Positions 1 through 7,668 of a stretch of 64,000 bases of DNA are shown here, one piece after another (position 1 is the stretch's first letter; each line of letters starts with the position of its first letter). A program made the position numbers and the translations under genes. Source of the DNA: Oryzobacter telluris (GTDB lineage: Bacteria > Actinomycetota > Actinomycetes > Actinomycetales > Dermatophilaceae); NCBI RefSeq assembly GCF_043099285.1, contig NZ_CP170723.1:930001-994000 (forward strand), read 5' to 3'. The notes under the pieces are model-generated. The model saw only the letters and a list, made by a program, of their open reading frames with translations, did not search any database and was not told the DNA's origin.

Positions 1-221
1 GAACTGTTCCTGCGTTGCGGGTGTCACGGTGAGCCTGAGAACGACGGCCATGGGCACAGTCTTGCGCTGTCGTGGTTAGACGGGAAGTGCATGCGGCCTC
101 ATCGTTGGAGAAAGGCGGTCATGCTCAAGCGCTACATGAGCCGATCCCTCGCATCCGCATCTGCCGCGTTCGCACGGTGCCGTGACTGCTGCGTGCTGCT
201 ACCCCGCGGAGCTGTGAAGCG

Positions 222-653
222 TCAGAACGTGCCGATATGTCTGCGCGCTTGATCCGCCGCCTCGGTCAGGTCGACGCCGTAGGCCCCGCGTCCCGTCGAT
301 GCGAAGGTCGTCAATTTGTCGCCCGCCCGTTCGAAGAGTCGCTCCGCTCCGACCTGGTTCCCGCGGGCAGCGTGGGTGAGAGCAACGCAGATCTGCGCAA
401 GGCCTTGCCACAGGTCCGCCTCCTCGATCGGTCCGGCTTTCCATCGTGCTTCGAGGACCTCGTGGGCTGCGAATGGGCGGCCGGCGTCGATGAGCTCTCT
501 AGCCGTCCTGAGCGCTTCGTGCGGCGGTAGGGGTTCCTCGGAGACCGGCTCGACACCCTCAGCGCCATAGGGCAGTGGTCGGCCCAACGCGTCTCGAGGC
601 CTCGCCTGACGAGCACGACCCTCGGTGTCGCGATCACGCTCTGCTCCAGTCAC
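222..653 (-). CDS. DUF309 domain-containing protein
   Basis: About 143 residues. The C-terminal half holds the DUF309 signature: a HEVLEARWK stretch with the family's conserved His and Glu, followed by WQGLAQICVALTHAARGN. The family is a small helical fold with no settled biochemical role. The charged N-terminus, with RPRDALGRPLPYG, is also typical of actinobacterial members. I chose the GTG at 653 because it precedes this conserved segment; the frame runs open to 695, but the added residues look non-conserved. It lies downstream of and co-oriented with the membrane protein at 709-1236, so the two could share a transcript. Confidence 0.8.
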   Translation of the reverse strand: MTGAERDRDTEGRARQARPRDALGRPLPYGAEGVEPVSEEPLPPHEALRTARELIDAGRPFAAHEVLEARWKAGPIEEADLWQGLAQICVALTHAARGNQVGAERLFERAGDKLTTFASTGRGAYGVDLTEAADQARRHIGTF

Positions 654-708
654 ACCACCAGAGTCCCACGGCGGAGACGTCGACGATCCCGGCACCTTGG
701 GCGGGCGG

Positions 709-1236
709 TCATGCCTGCTGCGGCGTGCGGTCGAGATCGCGGTGCGGAGTGGTCGGCGAGGTCGCCGGAGCCGGCGTGCGGCATGGCCAGGTCCAGGCGT
801 GGCGCAGGATGAAGGCGAGAAGGATGAGTTCCAGTGCGACGCCGAGCACGTAGAAGGACATCCAAGCCTCGCCCACCTGGCCCACGGCGTTGAAGGCCGC
901 GAAGGGGACCTGCACCGACGCCACGACGATGTTCGTGATGCGGTTGGCCCGGGCGGGCAGCGCCATCGACAGCACGACCATGGAGATCGGGATCGCCAGG
1001 AGGGTCAGTGCCGTGAGAGCCCAGGTCTGGGTGATGTCGAACTCCCAGACGACGCCGACCAGGATGTCCTCGACGACACCGGGCTTGTAGAACGCGAGAA
1101 TGTCCACGTAGGCGTAGAGGAACACGAAGCTGGTCCATGCTGCGGCGAGCTTCGCCTGCACGGGCATGCGCAGGTCTTCCAGCGCGGTGCGCGACCGCGG
1201 ACGCTCGAGCGCGTTGGGGTGGTGGGACGTTCTCAT
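709..1236 (-). CDS. Four-helix membrane protein (DUF6326-like)
   Basis: About 175 residues with four predicted transmembrane segments: FVFLYAYVDILAF, ALTALTLLAIPISMVVLSMAL, ITNIVVASVQVPFAAF and FYVLGVALELILLAFIL. The layout resembles the DUF6326 family of small actinobacterial membrane proteins, whose function is unknown. The ATG at 1236 is preceded by AAGGAG five bases upstream, which settles the start over an in-frame codon at 1281. It is divergent from the sensor kinase that starts near 1368, so the 130-bp gap probably carries both promoters. Confidence 0.75.
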   Translation of the reverse strand: MRTSHHPNALERPRSRTALEDLRMPVQAKLAAAWTSFVFLYAYVDILAFYKPGVVEDILVGVVWEFDITQTWALTALTLLAIPISMVVLSMALPARANRITNIVVASVQVPFAAFNAVGQVGEAWMSFYVLGVALELILLAFILRHAWTWPCRTPAPATSPTTPHRDLDRTPQQA

Positions 1237-1367
1237 TGATGCTCCTTGGGGCGATCTGGTGGGTGCTCCACCGTCACGCATGCGGTGGGTCGGCGCATCA
1301 GCCCGGGAGCCTGATTCGACCTGGCCGCGGGCTCAGGAGCGCTGTTGTCCTTTCGGCGGATACGCCC

Positions 1368-2543
1368 GTGACACGGCCTGCCTACGCTGCTCAGGTGGCC
1401 ATCGATGCTGTGCGCTCGCTCTGGGTCGAACCGCGCCCCACCAACCCCCCGGCCAGGGGGCCCTGGGACTGGGCCCTGGTCGGGGCCTTCCTCTGCTGGT
1501 CGGCGGTTGAGGTGGTGCTTCGCCAGAACTTGGCGCCGTTCCCGCTGTTGGTCCTCGGCACGCTCGGGCTCCTGGGCTCGCTGCTGTGGCGACGCTCGCA
1601 ACCGCTCCTCGCAGTGGCGGTCGGTTTCGGGACGTTGGTGATCGTCGACGTGGCCAGGATCCTCACCGGGTCGCAAGGCGCACTGTTGAACAGCACCTCC
1701 GCGGCGCTGGTCCTGACTTTCGCCCTGCTCCGGTGGGGCTCCGGCCGGGAGGCCGCAGGCGGGCTCGGCGTGATCCTGCTCTGGCTGCCCATCACCACCG
1801 TCGCCACCCCCACCAGCGCGGCGGACACGGTCGGTGCCTACGGCTTCTTCCTCTCCGCCGCTGCGCTGGGCGCCGCGAGCCGCTACCGGGCGAGGGTCCG
1901 CATCCGCGACATCGACCAGGCCAGGGCGCGCGAGCGCGTGCAGCTCGCGCGCGAGCTGCACGACACGGTCGCCCACCACGTCTCCGGTATCGCCATCCAG
2001 GCCCAAGCGGGCCGCGCGGTCGCGGCCTCCCACCCCGAGCACGCCATCGAGGCGCTGGCCACGATCGAGGACGCAGCGACCCGGACGCTGACCGAGCTGC
2101 GCGCCATCGTCGGCGTCCTGCGCACTTCGCAGCCCACGGAGTTCGCTCCCCAGCCGGGTGTGGCGGAGGTCGAGCAGCTCGCTGACCGTGGCCCGACCCG
2201 TCCGTGCGTCGAGGTGCTGCTCGGGGGTGAGCTCGGCGACCTCAGCCCCGCGGTCGGCGCTGCGATCTACCGCCTCGCCCAGGAGTCGATCACCAACGCT
2301 CGACGGCACGCCCGCCATGTCACCCGGGTCACCGTGGCCGTCACTGGAGACGCCGAGCAGGTGCGGCTGACCGTCGAGGACGACGGCTCCTTGGGTCCGA
2401 TCAGCCGATCCCCGCACGGTTATGGCCTGGTCGGCATGCGCGAGCGCGCCACCCTGCTCGGCGGCACTTTCCACGCCGGCCCCACCGCCGGCCGCGGCTG
2501 GAAGGTCGAAGCGAACTTGCCTCGAGCTGGGACGCCACGATGA
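1368..2543 (+). CDS. NarL/DesK-type sensor histidine kinase
   Basis: About 391 residues. The N-terminal half has four to five hydrophobic segments. The HisKA_3 dimerisation helix carries the phospho-acceptor His in QLARELHDTVAHHVSG. A HATPase domain follows, with QESITNARRHA (N box), VEDDGS (G1) and GYGLVGMRERATLLGG (G2). This is the standard layout of kinases that phosphorylate LuxR-family regulators, and its stop overlaps the start of such a regulator (2540). I chose the GTG at 1368 (GGCGGA seven bases upstream) because the frame is open back to 1137 but that part would overlap the divergent gene. The GTGs at 1395 and 1410 are alternatives. The sensed signal cannot be read from the sequence. 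Confidence 0.85.
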   Translation: MTRPAYAAQVAIDAVRSLWVEPRPTNPPARGPWDWALVGAFLCWSAVEVVLRQNLAPFPLLVLGTLGLLGSLLWRRSQPLLAVAVGFGTLVIVDVARILTGSQGALLNSTSAALVLTFALLRWGSGREAAGGLGVILLWLPITTVATPTSAADTVGAYGFFLSAAALGAASRYRARVRIRDIDQARARERVQLARELHDTVAHHVSGIAIQAQAGRAVAASHPEHAIEALATIEDAATRTLTELRAIVGVLRTSQPTEFAPQPGVAEVEQLADRGPTRPCVEVLLGGELGDLSPAVGAAIYRLAQESITNARRHARHVTRVTVAVTGDAEQVRLTVEDDGSLGPISRSPHGYGLVGMRERATLLGGTFHAGPTAGRGWKVEANLPRAGTPR

Positions 2544-3187
2544 GCATCCGGGTCCTCATCGCCGACGACCAGCCGATCGTTCGCACCGGACTCACGATGC
2601 TCCTCGACGCCCAGCCCGACATCGAGGTCATCGGTGCGGCCGCCGACGGGCGAGAGGCTGTGCGCCTGGCGCTTCAGCTCCGCCCCGACGTGGGCCTCTT
2701 CGACATCCGGATGCCCGTCATGGACGGCATCGAAGCCACCCGCCGACTCGCCGGACCCGACGTCACCGACCCCCTGCCGATCGTGGTCATCACGACCTTC
2801 GACCTGGACGAGTACGTCCACGGCGCCCTCAGGGCCGGCGCGCGCGGGTTCCTCCTCAAGGACGCCGGACCCACCCTGCTGACCCAAGCCATCCACGCCG
2901 CTGCCGACGGGGACGCCCTCATCGCGCCCAGCATCACTGTGCGACTCCTCGCCGCGTTCGCGCAGACCCACCCCTCAGCGCCCCGGCAGCCGGTGGAACC
3001 GCTCACGGCCCGCGAGGAGGAGGTCCTGCTGCCGGTGGCCCAGGGCCGCACCAATGGCGAGATCGCCACCGAGCTCCACATCACCGTGAGCACCGTCAAG
3101 GCCCACCTCGCCAGCCTCATGAGGAAGCTCGGTGCCCGCAACCGCGTCGAGGTCGCCATGTGGGCCCACGAGACCGGCCGCCTCTGA
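2540..3187 (+). CDS. LuxR-family response regulator
   Basis: 215 residues in NarL/FixJ layout. The receiver domain (about 1-120) has the acidic pair D9/D10, phospho-acceptor D55 in LFDIRMPVMDG, and a conserved Lys in FLLKDAGP. A C-terminal LuxR helix-turn-helix (about 150-210) includes LTAREEEVLLPVAQGRTNGE and STVKAHLASLMRKLGARNR. It overlaps the kinase gene by four bases (ATGA), so the two are translationally coupled and form a cognate pair. Targets are unknown; the neighbouring membrane protein at 709-1236 is an obvious candidate, by position only. Confidence 0.92.
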   Translation: MSIRVLIADDQPIVRTGLTMLLDAQPDIEVIGAAADGREAVRLALQLRPDVGLFDIRMPVMDGIEATRRLAGPDVTDPLPIVVITTFDLDEYVHGALRAGARGFLLKDAGPTLLTQAIHAAADGDALIAPSITVRLLAAFAQTHPSAPRQPVEPLTAREEEVLLPVAQGRTNGEIATELHITVSTVKAHLASLMRKLGARNRVEVAMWAHETGRL

Positions 3188-3266
3188 ACGTCGGAAGTCC
3201 CGTGGACCGGAGCTCCCGACCGACGTCAGCTGCGACCGTGGCGACGCCCGGGCTGGCGTGCCTGAA

Positions 3267-3292
3267 CAACCGGACATGCCTCGTCCGGGTTG
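3267..3292 (+). terminator. Imperfect hairpin after the two-component pair
   Basis: CAACCGGAC is followed by GTCCGGGTTG with a seven-base loop and one bulged G. It sits 80 bases past the regulator stop. There is no clear T-run, so terminator function is uncertain. Confidence 0.3.
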
Positions 3293-3366
3293 TGGTGGTC
3301 GCGGGGGCGGAGCCCGGGGAGCAATCCCGTTGCTGACACCCGGTGCGCTTCCGCATGGTTAGCCAT

Positions 3367-3924
3367 ATGAGCTCATCCCCGACCCTCTTCCTCACCGTAG
3401 GTCTGCCAGGCGTCGGAAAGACCACGCGAGCCAAGCAGCTGGCGTCGACCCATCGGGTGTTGAGGTTGACACCGGATGAGTGGATGGCGCCTCTGTTCGG
3501 TCAGAGCGATGCTGACGGGCGCCGCGACATCCTCGAGGGCCGGATGATCTGGGTCGCGCATCAGGTGCTCCTCAGCGGATCGGGCGTCATCCTCGACTTC
3601 GGCTGCTGGTCGGCCGACGAGCGCTATGCCATCCGTGCCATCACCGAGGCCGCCGGTGCCCACTTCGCCCTGGAGTACGTGAACGCCAGCGAGGAAGAGC
3701 GCCGGCACCGCGCGCGCACGAGGTGGCTGGAGGCACCGGAGACCACCTTCGAGATGACCGACGCCGACCATGACCACTACCTGGCGTCCATCGAGCCCCC
3801 GAGTCACGACGAGCTGGAGTACGGACCCGTTCCGCGGCCCCCGCGGGGCCACGACACCTGGCCGCAGTGGGCCAGCTCGCGGTGGCCGACCCTTCCGCTG
3901 ATCACGTCCCACCACCACCACTGA
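3367..3924 (+). CDS. AAA-family P-loop ATPase/kinase
   Basis: 185 residues. A Walker A motif GLPGVGKTT lies near residue 10, followed by the LTPDEWM segment usual in zeta-toxin/polynucleotide-kinase-like small kinases and by an Arg-rich lid (EEERRHRARTRW). Standalone proteins of this type are usually annotated as AAA-family ATPases that may phosphorylate small molecules; the substrate is unknown. There is no adjacent antitoxin-like gene, so a toxin role is not supported. ATG 3367 is used; ATGs at 3343 and 3355 are in frame but add only MRFRMVSH. The tail ends in four His residues. Confidence 0.75.
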   Translation: MSSSPTLFLTVGLPGVGKTTRAKQLASTHRVLRLTPDEWMAPLFGQSDADGRRDILEGRMIWVAHQVLLSGSGVILDFGCWSADERYAIRAITEAAGAHFALEYVNASEEERRHRARTRWLEAPETTFEMTDADHDHYLASIEPPSHDELEYGPVPRPPRGHDTWPQWASSRWPTLPLITSHHHH

Positions 3925-4022
3925 TCGCTCAGCCGCCCGCACCCACTCGGTCCTCCGGTCCTGCCGCTCCGCCCGAACGCGTGAGAGGGACCGGCTCCGG
4001 GGTCCGCCCTAGCGCTCACGGT

Positions 4023-4045
4023 CCGAGCGCCCGAACGGCGCTCGG
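4023..4045 (+). terminator. Perfect 9-bp GC hairpin
   Basis: CCGAGCGCC and GGCGCTCGG pair around a five-base loop. It lies between the P-loop kinase gene (stop 3924) and the polyol promoter region. The T-tract is poor (GCTTC). Apart from this and the operator, the 305-bp gap 3925-4229 shows nothing else I can call. Confidence 0.4.
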
Positions 4046-4118
4046 GCTTCGAGCGCTGACCCGGCCGGGCGCGTCGACGGTCGTTATCCAGACGTTATGG
4101 AACAAGGTTGGGCAATCT

Positions 4119-4138
4119 GTTGCGCAACGCGTTGCGCC
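4119..4138. promoter_or_regulatory. Probable LacI-family operator before the polyol operon
   Basis: Bases 4122-4137 form a perfect 16-bp palindrome, GCGCAACGCGTTGCGC, with the central CG typical of LacI/GalR operators. It lies 92 bases before the start of the binding-protein gene. A near copy, 16 of 19 matches over TTGCGCAAC..GTTGCG, lies at 10998-11017 just upstream of the proposed start of the LacI-type regulator of the same cluster. Binding itself is inferred. Confidence 0.7.
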
Positions 4139-4229
4139 ATTGTCCACTCAGGTCGTGCCTTTCTGTGAGGGCAGCCAAGCGCCGTTGCCAAACGGGCCTC
4201 GTCGGTGCACAACAAAGGAGTTGGGTTAC

Positions 4230-5591
4230 ATGCTCGTTTTGAGAAGCCGGCTGGCGGTGGGGGCAAGCGTCCTCGTCGCTGGCCTCACTCTGGCCGCCTG
4301 CTCGTCCGGAGCCGTCTCCTCCGGCGACGGCTCCGGCGCTGCCGGGGGCGCCGTGACCCTCAACGTGGCCACGGTGAACAACGGCCAGATGAAGGACATG
4401 GAGAAGCTGAAGTCGGAGTTCGAGAGCGCCAACCCCGGCACCAAGGTCAACTTCCAGGTCATGGAGGAGGGCGACCTCCGCTCGGCCGTGACCGCCGACG
4501 TCGCCAGTGGTGCCGGTCAGTACGACATCGTTACCATCGGGGCCTACGAGACCCCGCAGTGGGGCAAGAACGGCTGGTTGGTCGACCTCACGTCCGAGCT
4601 GGCCAAGGACTCGGCCTACGACGTGGGCGACATCCTCCCCCCGGTCCGCGACGCCATCTCCTTCGAGGGCAAGCAGTTCGCCGTCCCGTTCTACGGCGAG
4701 TCCTCGATCCTCATGTACAACAAGGACGCCGCCGCTGCAGCCGGGGTCTCGTTCTCCAACAACCCGACCTGGCAGGAGGTCGCCGACGCGGCCAAGAAGA
4801 TGAACTCTGCCGAGCAGGCTGGGATCTGCATGCGTGGCAAGCCCGGCTGGGGCGACCTGTTCGGCCCGCTGACCACGGTGGTGCAGACCTTCGGTGGTGC
4901 CTGGTACGACGACAAGTGGACCGCCACGGTCAACACCCCGGAGTGGAAGGAGGCCGTGACCTTCTACAAGACGATGCTCGACGAGTCGGGTGAGAAGGAC
5001 CCGGTGTCCTACAGCTTCAACGAGTGCCTCACCGCGCTCAAGGAGGGCAAGGCCGCCATGTGGGCCGACGCCTCCGTCGCCGCCTCGATGCTCGAGGCCG
5101 CCGACTCGCCGGTCAAGGGGAAGATGGGCTACGCCCACATGCCCGTGAACAAGACCAAGGAGTCGGGCTGGCTGTGGAGCTGGAACCTGGCCGTGCCGTC
5201 CTCGACGAAGAACAAGGACGCCGCCGTCAAGTTCGTCAAGTGGGCCACGAGCAAGGAGTACCACAAGCTCGTCGGCACCAAGATCGGCTGGAGCAACGTC
5301 CCGCCGGGCGCCCGGACCTCGACCTACGAGATCCCCGAGTACAAGGAGGCCGCGGCCGCCTACGCCCCGCTGACCCTGGAAGTCATGAGTGCGGTCAACC
5401 CCAAGCAGCCGGGTCTGAAGCCGCAGAACTGGGTCGGCATCCAGTACGTCTCCATCCCGGAGTACCAGGACGTCGGCAACCAGTGCGCCCAGCTCATCGC
5501 CGACTACATCGCCAACCGCAGCTCGGTCGACGACGCCCTCGGCAAGTGCCAGGAGCTCGCGCAGAAGGCGGGCGACGCCCAGAAGAGCTGA
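4230..5591 (+). CDS. Sugar/polyol ABC transporter substrate-binding lipoprotein
   Basis: 453 residues. The signal peptide ends in lipobox LTLAAC with the lipidated Cys at 24. The rest reads as a family-1 extracellular solute-binding protein (MalE/SmoE type), with LKSEFESANPGTKV near the start and the GESSILMYNKDA segment typical of polyol and oligosaccharide binders. It would deliver a polyol or sugar to the two permeases downstream. The ATG at 4230 has AAAGGAG eight bases upstream and begins the signal peptide; the frame is open back to 3867, but that part is not protein-like. The LacI-type operator upstream implies induction by substrate. The ligand is inferred from the dehydrogenase and kinase in the cluster. 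Confidence 0.92.
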   Translation: MLVLRSRLAVGASVLVAGLTLAACSSGAVSSGDGSGAAGGAVTLNVATVNNGQMKDMEKLKSEFESANPGTKVNFQVMEEGDLRSAVTADVASGAGQYDIVTIGAYETPQWGKNGWLVDLTSELAKDSAYDVGDILPPVRDAISFEGKQFAVPFYGESSILMYNKDAAAAAGVSFSNNPTWQEVADAAKKMNSAEQAGICMRGKPGWGDLFGPLTTVVQTFGGAWYDDKWTATVNTPEWKEAVTFYKTMLDESGEKDPVSYSFNECLTALKEGKAAMWADASVAASMLEAADSPVKGKMGYAHMPVNKTKESGWLWSWNLAVPSSTKNKDAAVKFVKWATSKEYHKLVGTKIGWSNVPPGARTSTYEIPEYKEAAAAYAPLTLEVMSAVNPKQPGLKPQNWVGIQYVSIPEYQDVGNQCAQLIADYIANRSSVDDALGKCQELAQKAGDAQKS

Positions 5592-5629
5592 CCGCAGCGC
5601 TGGGAGGCCCTGCTCGCCATCCAGCCCCT

Positions 5630-5672
5630 GCTCCGACCTGGACGCACCCGCCGGTACCGGCCAGGTCGGAGC
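5630..5672 (+). terminator. Strong hairpin after the binding-protein gene
   Basis: GCTCCGACCTGG pairs perfectly with CCAGGTCGGAGC (12 bp). The 19-base loop itself contains the palindrome CCGGTACCGG. It sits 38 bases after the binding-protein stop, inside the operon. Such structures commonly attenuate read-through and protect upstream mRNA, which would keep the binding protein in excess of the permeases. Confidence 0.55.
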
Positions 5673-5806
5673 GGCGGCGGGCACCAGTGGCGGTATCTGC
5701 TCGCGGCCTTCGCCCCAACCAAGGTCAGGGCGCCGCCGTGAGGTATTGCCCCGCCAGAGCCGACGAACACGTGGACCCGCTCACAAGGGCTGACCCACCC
5801 AGGGCA

Positions 5807-5843
5807 CCGGTGCCGGGGCGCGCACATACCGCCCCGGCACCGG
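5807..5843 (+). terminator. Second perfect hairpin before the permease genes
   Basis: CCGGTGCCGGGGCG pairs with CGCCCCGGCACCGG (14 bp, nine-base loop). It ends 43 bases before the first permease start. With the hairpin at 5630-5672 it makes the 295-bp spacer between binding protein and permeases strongly structured. It could be an attenuator or a stability element. Confidence 0.5.
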
Positions 5844-5886
5844 CTCCCGGTCCCGTTCCCGTAGGACGACGCACAAGGGAGTGCGC

Positions 5887-6822
5887 ATGACCACCACCAC
5901 GAACCTCGACAAGGTCGAGGCGAAGGCCGCGAGCGACAAGCGTCGGATCCTGCGGCGCAACGCCTGGAGCAGCCGCGGGCTCCTCATGCCGGCCGTCATC
6001 TTCCTCATCCTGCTCACGCAGGTCCCGTTCCTGGTCACCATCGGCTTCTCCACGATGAAGTGGAACCTGCTCTACCCGGCCGACCGTGGCTTCACCGGCG
6101 TGGACAACTACAAGACCGCGCTGACCTCGGGGAACCTGTGGCCCTCGATCGTCGCGACCGTCCTCATCACCGCGTTCGCGGTGGTCCTCTCGCTGCTGTT
6201 CGGGCTGCTGTTCGCGGTGCTGCTGGACCGGCAGTTCCGCGGTCGGGCGCTGGCCCGCACGCTGATGATCACCCCGTTCCTCATCATGCCCGCGGCGGCG
6301 TCGCTGATCTGGAAGTACTCGATGTTCGACACCAACATCGGGATGGTGAACTGGCTGTTCAAGACCCTCGGGCTGCCCGTGGTGTCGTGGGGCACCGAGC
6401 ACCCGATGGCGACCGTGGTCATCGTGCTGACGTGGCAGTTCACGCCGTTCATGATGCTCATCCTGCTCGCCGGCCTGCAGGGCCAGGACAAGGCGATCCT
6501 GGAGGCCGCGAACGTCGACGGCGCCGGCACCTGGCGCACGTTCACGTGGATCACGCTGCCGCACCTGCGGATGTACATCGAGATCGGTGTGCTGCTGGGG
6601 TCGGTCATCATCCTGCAGGTCTTCGACCCGATCGCGATCCTCACCAAGGGCACCGGCGGGACCAAGACGCTGGCCTACCTGCTCTACGAACGGGCCTTCA
6701 TCGGGCTCGACGTCGGGGAGGCCGCGGCGTACGGCGTCGTGACCGTCATCCTCACGATCATCGTGGCGACCATCGCGCTGCGCACCCTGTTCAAGGTCTT
6801 CATGGCTGGAGGTAGCCGATGA
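5887..6822 (+). CDS. ABC transporter permease, MalF/SmoF type
   Basis: 311 residues with six predicted transmembrane helices. The ABC-ATPase contact loop (EAA motif) is visible as EAANVDGAGTWRTFTWITLP around residue 205. This is the first of two membrane subunits for the lipoprotein encoded at 4230-5591. The ATG at 5887 has AAGGGAG about five bases upstream; a GTG at 5881 is in frame but would bury that site. It overlaps the next permease by four bases. No ABC ATPase gene lies in the cluster, so the transporter probably uses a shared MsiK-like ATPase encoded elsewhere, as many actinobacterial family-1 sugar transporters do. Confidence 0.93.
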   Translation: MTTTTNLDKVEAKAASDKRRILRRNAWSSRGLLMPAVIFLILLTQVPFLVTIGFSTMKWNLLYPADRGFTGVDNYKTALTSGNLWPSIVATVLITAFAVVLSLLFGLLFAVLLDRQFRGRALARTLMITPFLIMPAAASLIWKYSMFDTNIGMVNWLFKTLGLPVVSWGTEHPMATVVIVLTWQFTPFMMLILLAGLQGQDKAILEAANVDGAGTWRTFTWITLPHLRMYIEIGVLLGSVIILQVFDPIAILTKGTGGTKTLAYLLYERAFIGLDVGEAAAYGVVTVILTIIVATIALRTLFKVFMAGGSR

Positions 6823-7634
6823 GCACCAAGCTGCGCGGGAACCTGGTCACCGCGTTCACCTGGTTCCTGGTCCTGGCGTTCTTCTTCCCGGTGTTCTGGA
6901 TGCTGCTCAACGGGTTCAAGCCCGAGTCGGTGGCGTCCTCGATCAACCCCCAGCTCTTCTTCACCCCGGTGCTCGACGGGTTCACCACCGCGTTCGACCG
7001 CGGGATGAAGGGCTACCTGATGAACTCGCTGACGGCGGCGGTGACCGCGACGGTCATCTCGGTCGTGCTGGCCATCCCCGCCGCCTACGCGCTGTCGATC
7101 CGGCGGGTGAAGAACGTCGAGCAGTCCCTGTCGTTCTTCATCTCCACCCGCTTCATGCCGCTCGCCGCGGTCGTGCTGCCCCTGTTCATGATCCTCAAGA
7201 CCATCGGGCTGCTCGACAACATCTACATGCTGGCGATCGTCTACGGCGCGGTGAACCTGCCGGTGACCGTGTGGATGATGCGCTCGTTCTTCCTCGAGGT
7301 GCCCTTCGAGATCGTCGAGGCGGCGCGGGTCGACGGCGCGGGCCTGTACCGCGAGATCGTCCGGGTCGTGCTGCCCCTGGTCCTGCCCGGGGTCGCGGCG
7401 GCCGCGCTCATCACCTTCATCTTCAGCTGGAACGAGTACTTCCTGTCCACCCTGCTGACCTCGTCGGCCGCGCGCACCACCCCACCGTTCCTCGGCAGCT
7501 TCGTCGACGGACGCGGACAGTTCCTCGCGGTGCTGTCGGCGGCCGCCACGGTGGCGGCCCTGCCGGTCATCATCGCCGGCTGGGTCGCGCAGAAGCAGCT
7601 CGTCCGCGGCCTGTCGATGGGAGCCGTCAAGTGA
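6819..7634 (+). CDS. ABC transporter permease, MalG/SmoG type
   Basis: 271 residues with six predicted membrane helices and the EAA loop EAARVDGAGLYREIVRVVLP near residue 167. It is the second permease of the polyol transporter and is coupled to the first through an ATGA overlap. The FMPLAAVVLP segment and overall length match carbohydrate CUT1 permeases. The stop is followed 34 bases later by the dehydrogenase start, consistent with one operon. Confidence 0.93.
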   Translation: MSTKLRGNLVTAFTWFLVLAFFFPVFWMLLNGFKPESVASSINPQLFFTPVLDGFTTAFDRGMKGYLMNSLTAAVTATVISVVLAIPAAYALSIRRVKNVEQSLSFFISTRFMPLAAVVLPLFMILKTIGLLDNIYMLAIVYGAVNLPVTVWMMRSFFLEVPFEIVEAARVDGAGLYREIVRVVLPLVLPGVAAAALITFIFSWNEYFLSTLLTSSAARTTPPFLGSFVDGRGQFLAVLSAAATVAALPVIIAGWVAQKQLVRGLSMGAVK

Positions 7635-7668
7635 GTGGCCGACGCGTGTGCCGCGAAGGGGAAGCGTG

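Noticed and set aside
121..255. A short ORF starting at ATG 121.
   Set aside because: 44 codons, weak ribosome site, no recognisable pattern, and it overlaps the end of the DUF309 gene.
3367..3924. P-loop kinase considered as a zeta-type toxin.
   Set aside because: No antitoxin gene beside it and no other plasmid or addiction context.
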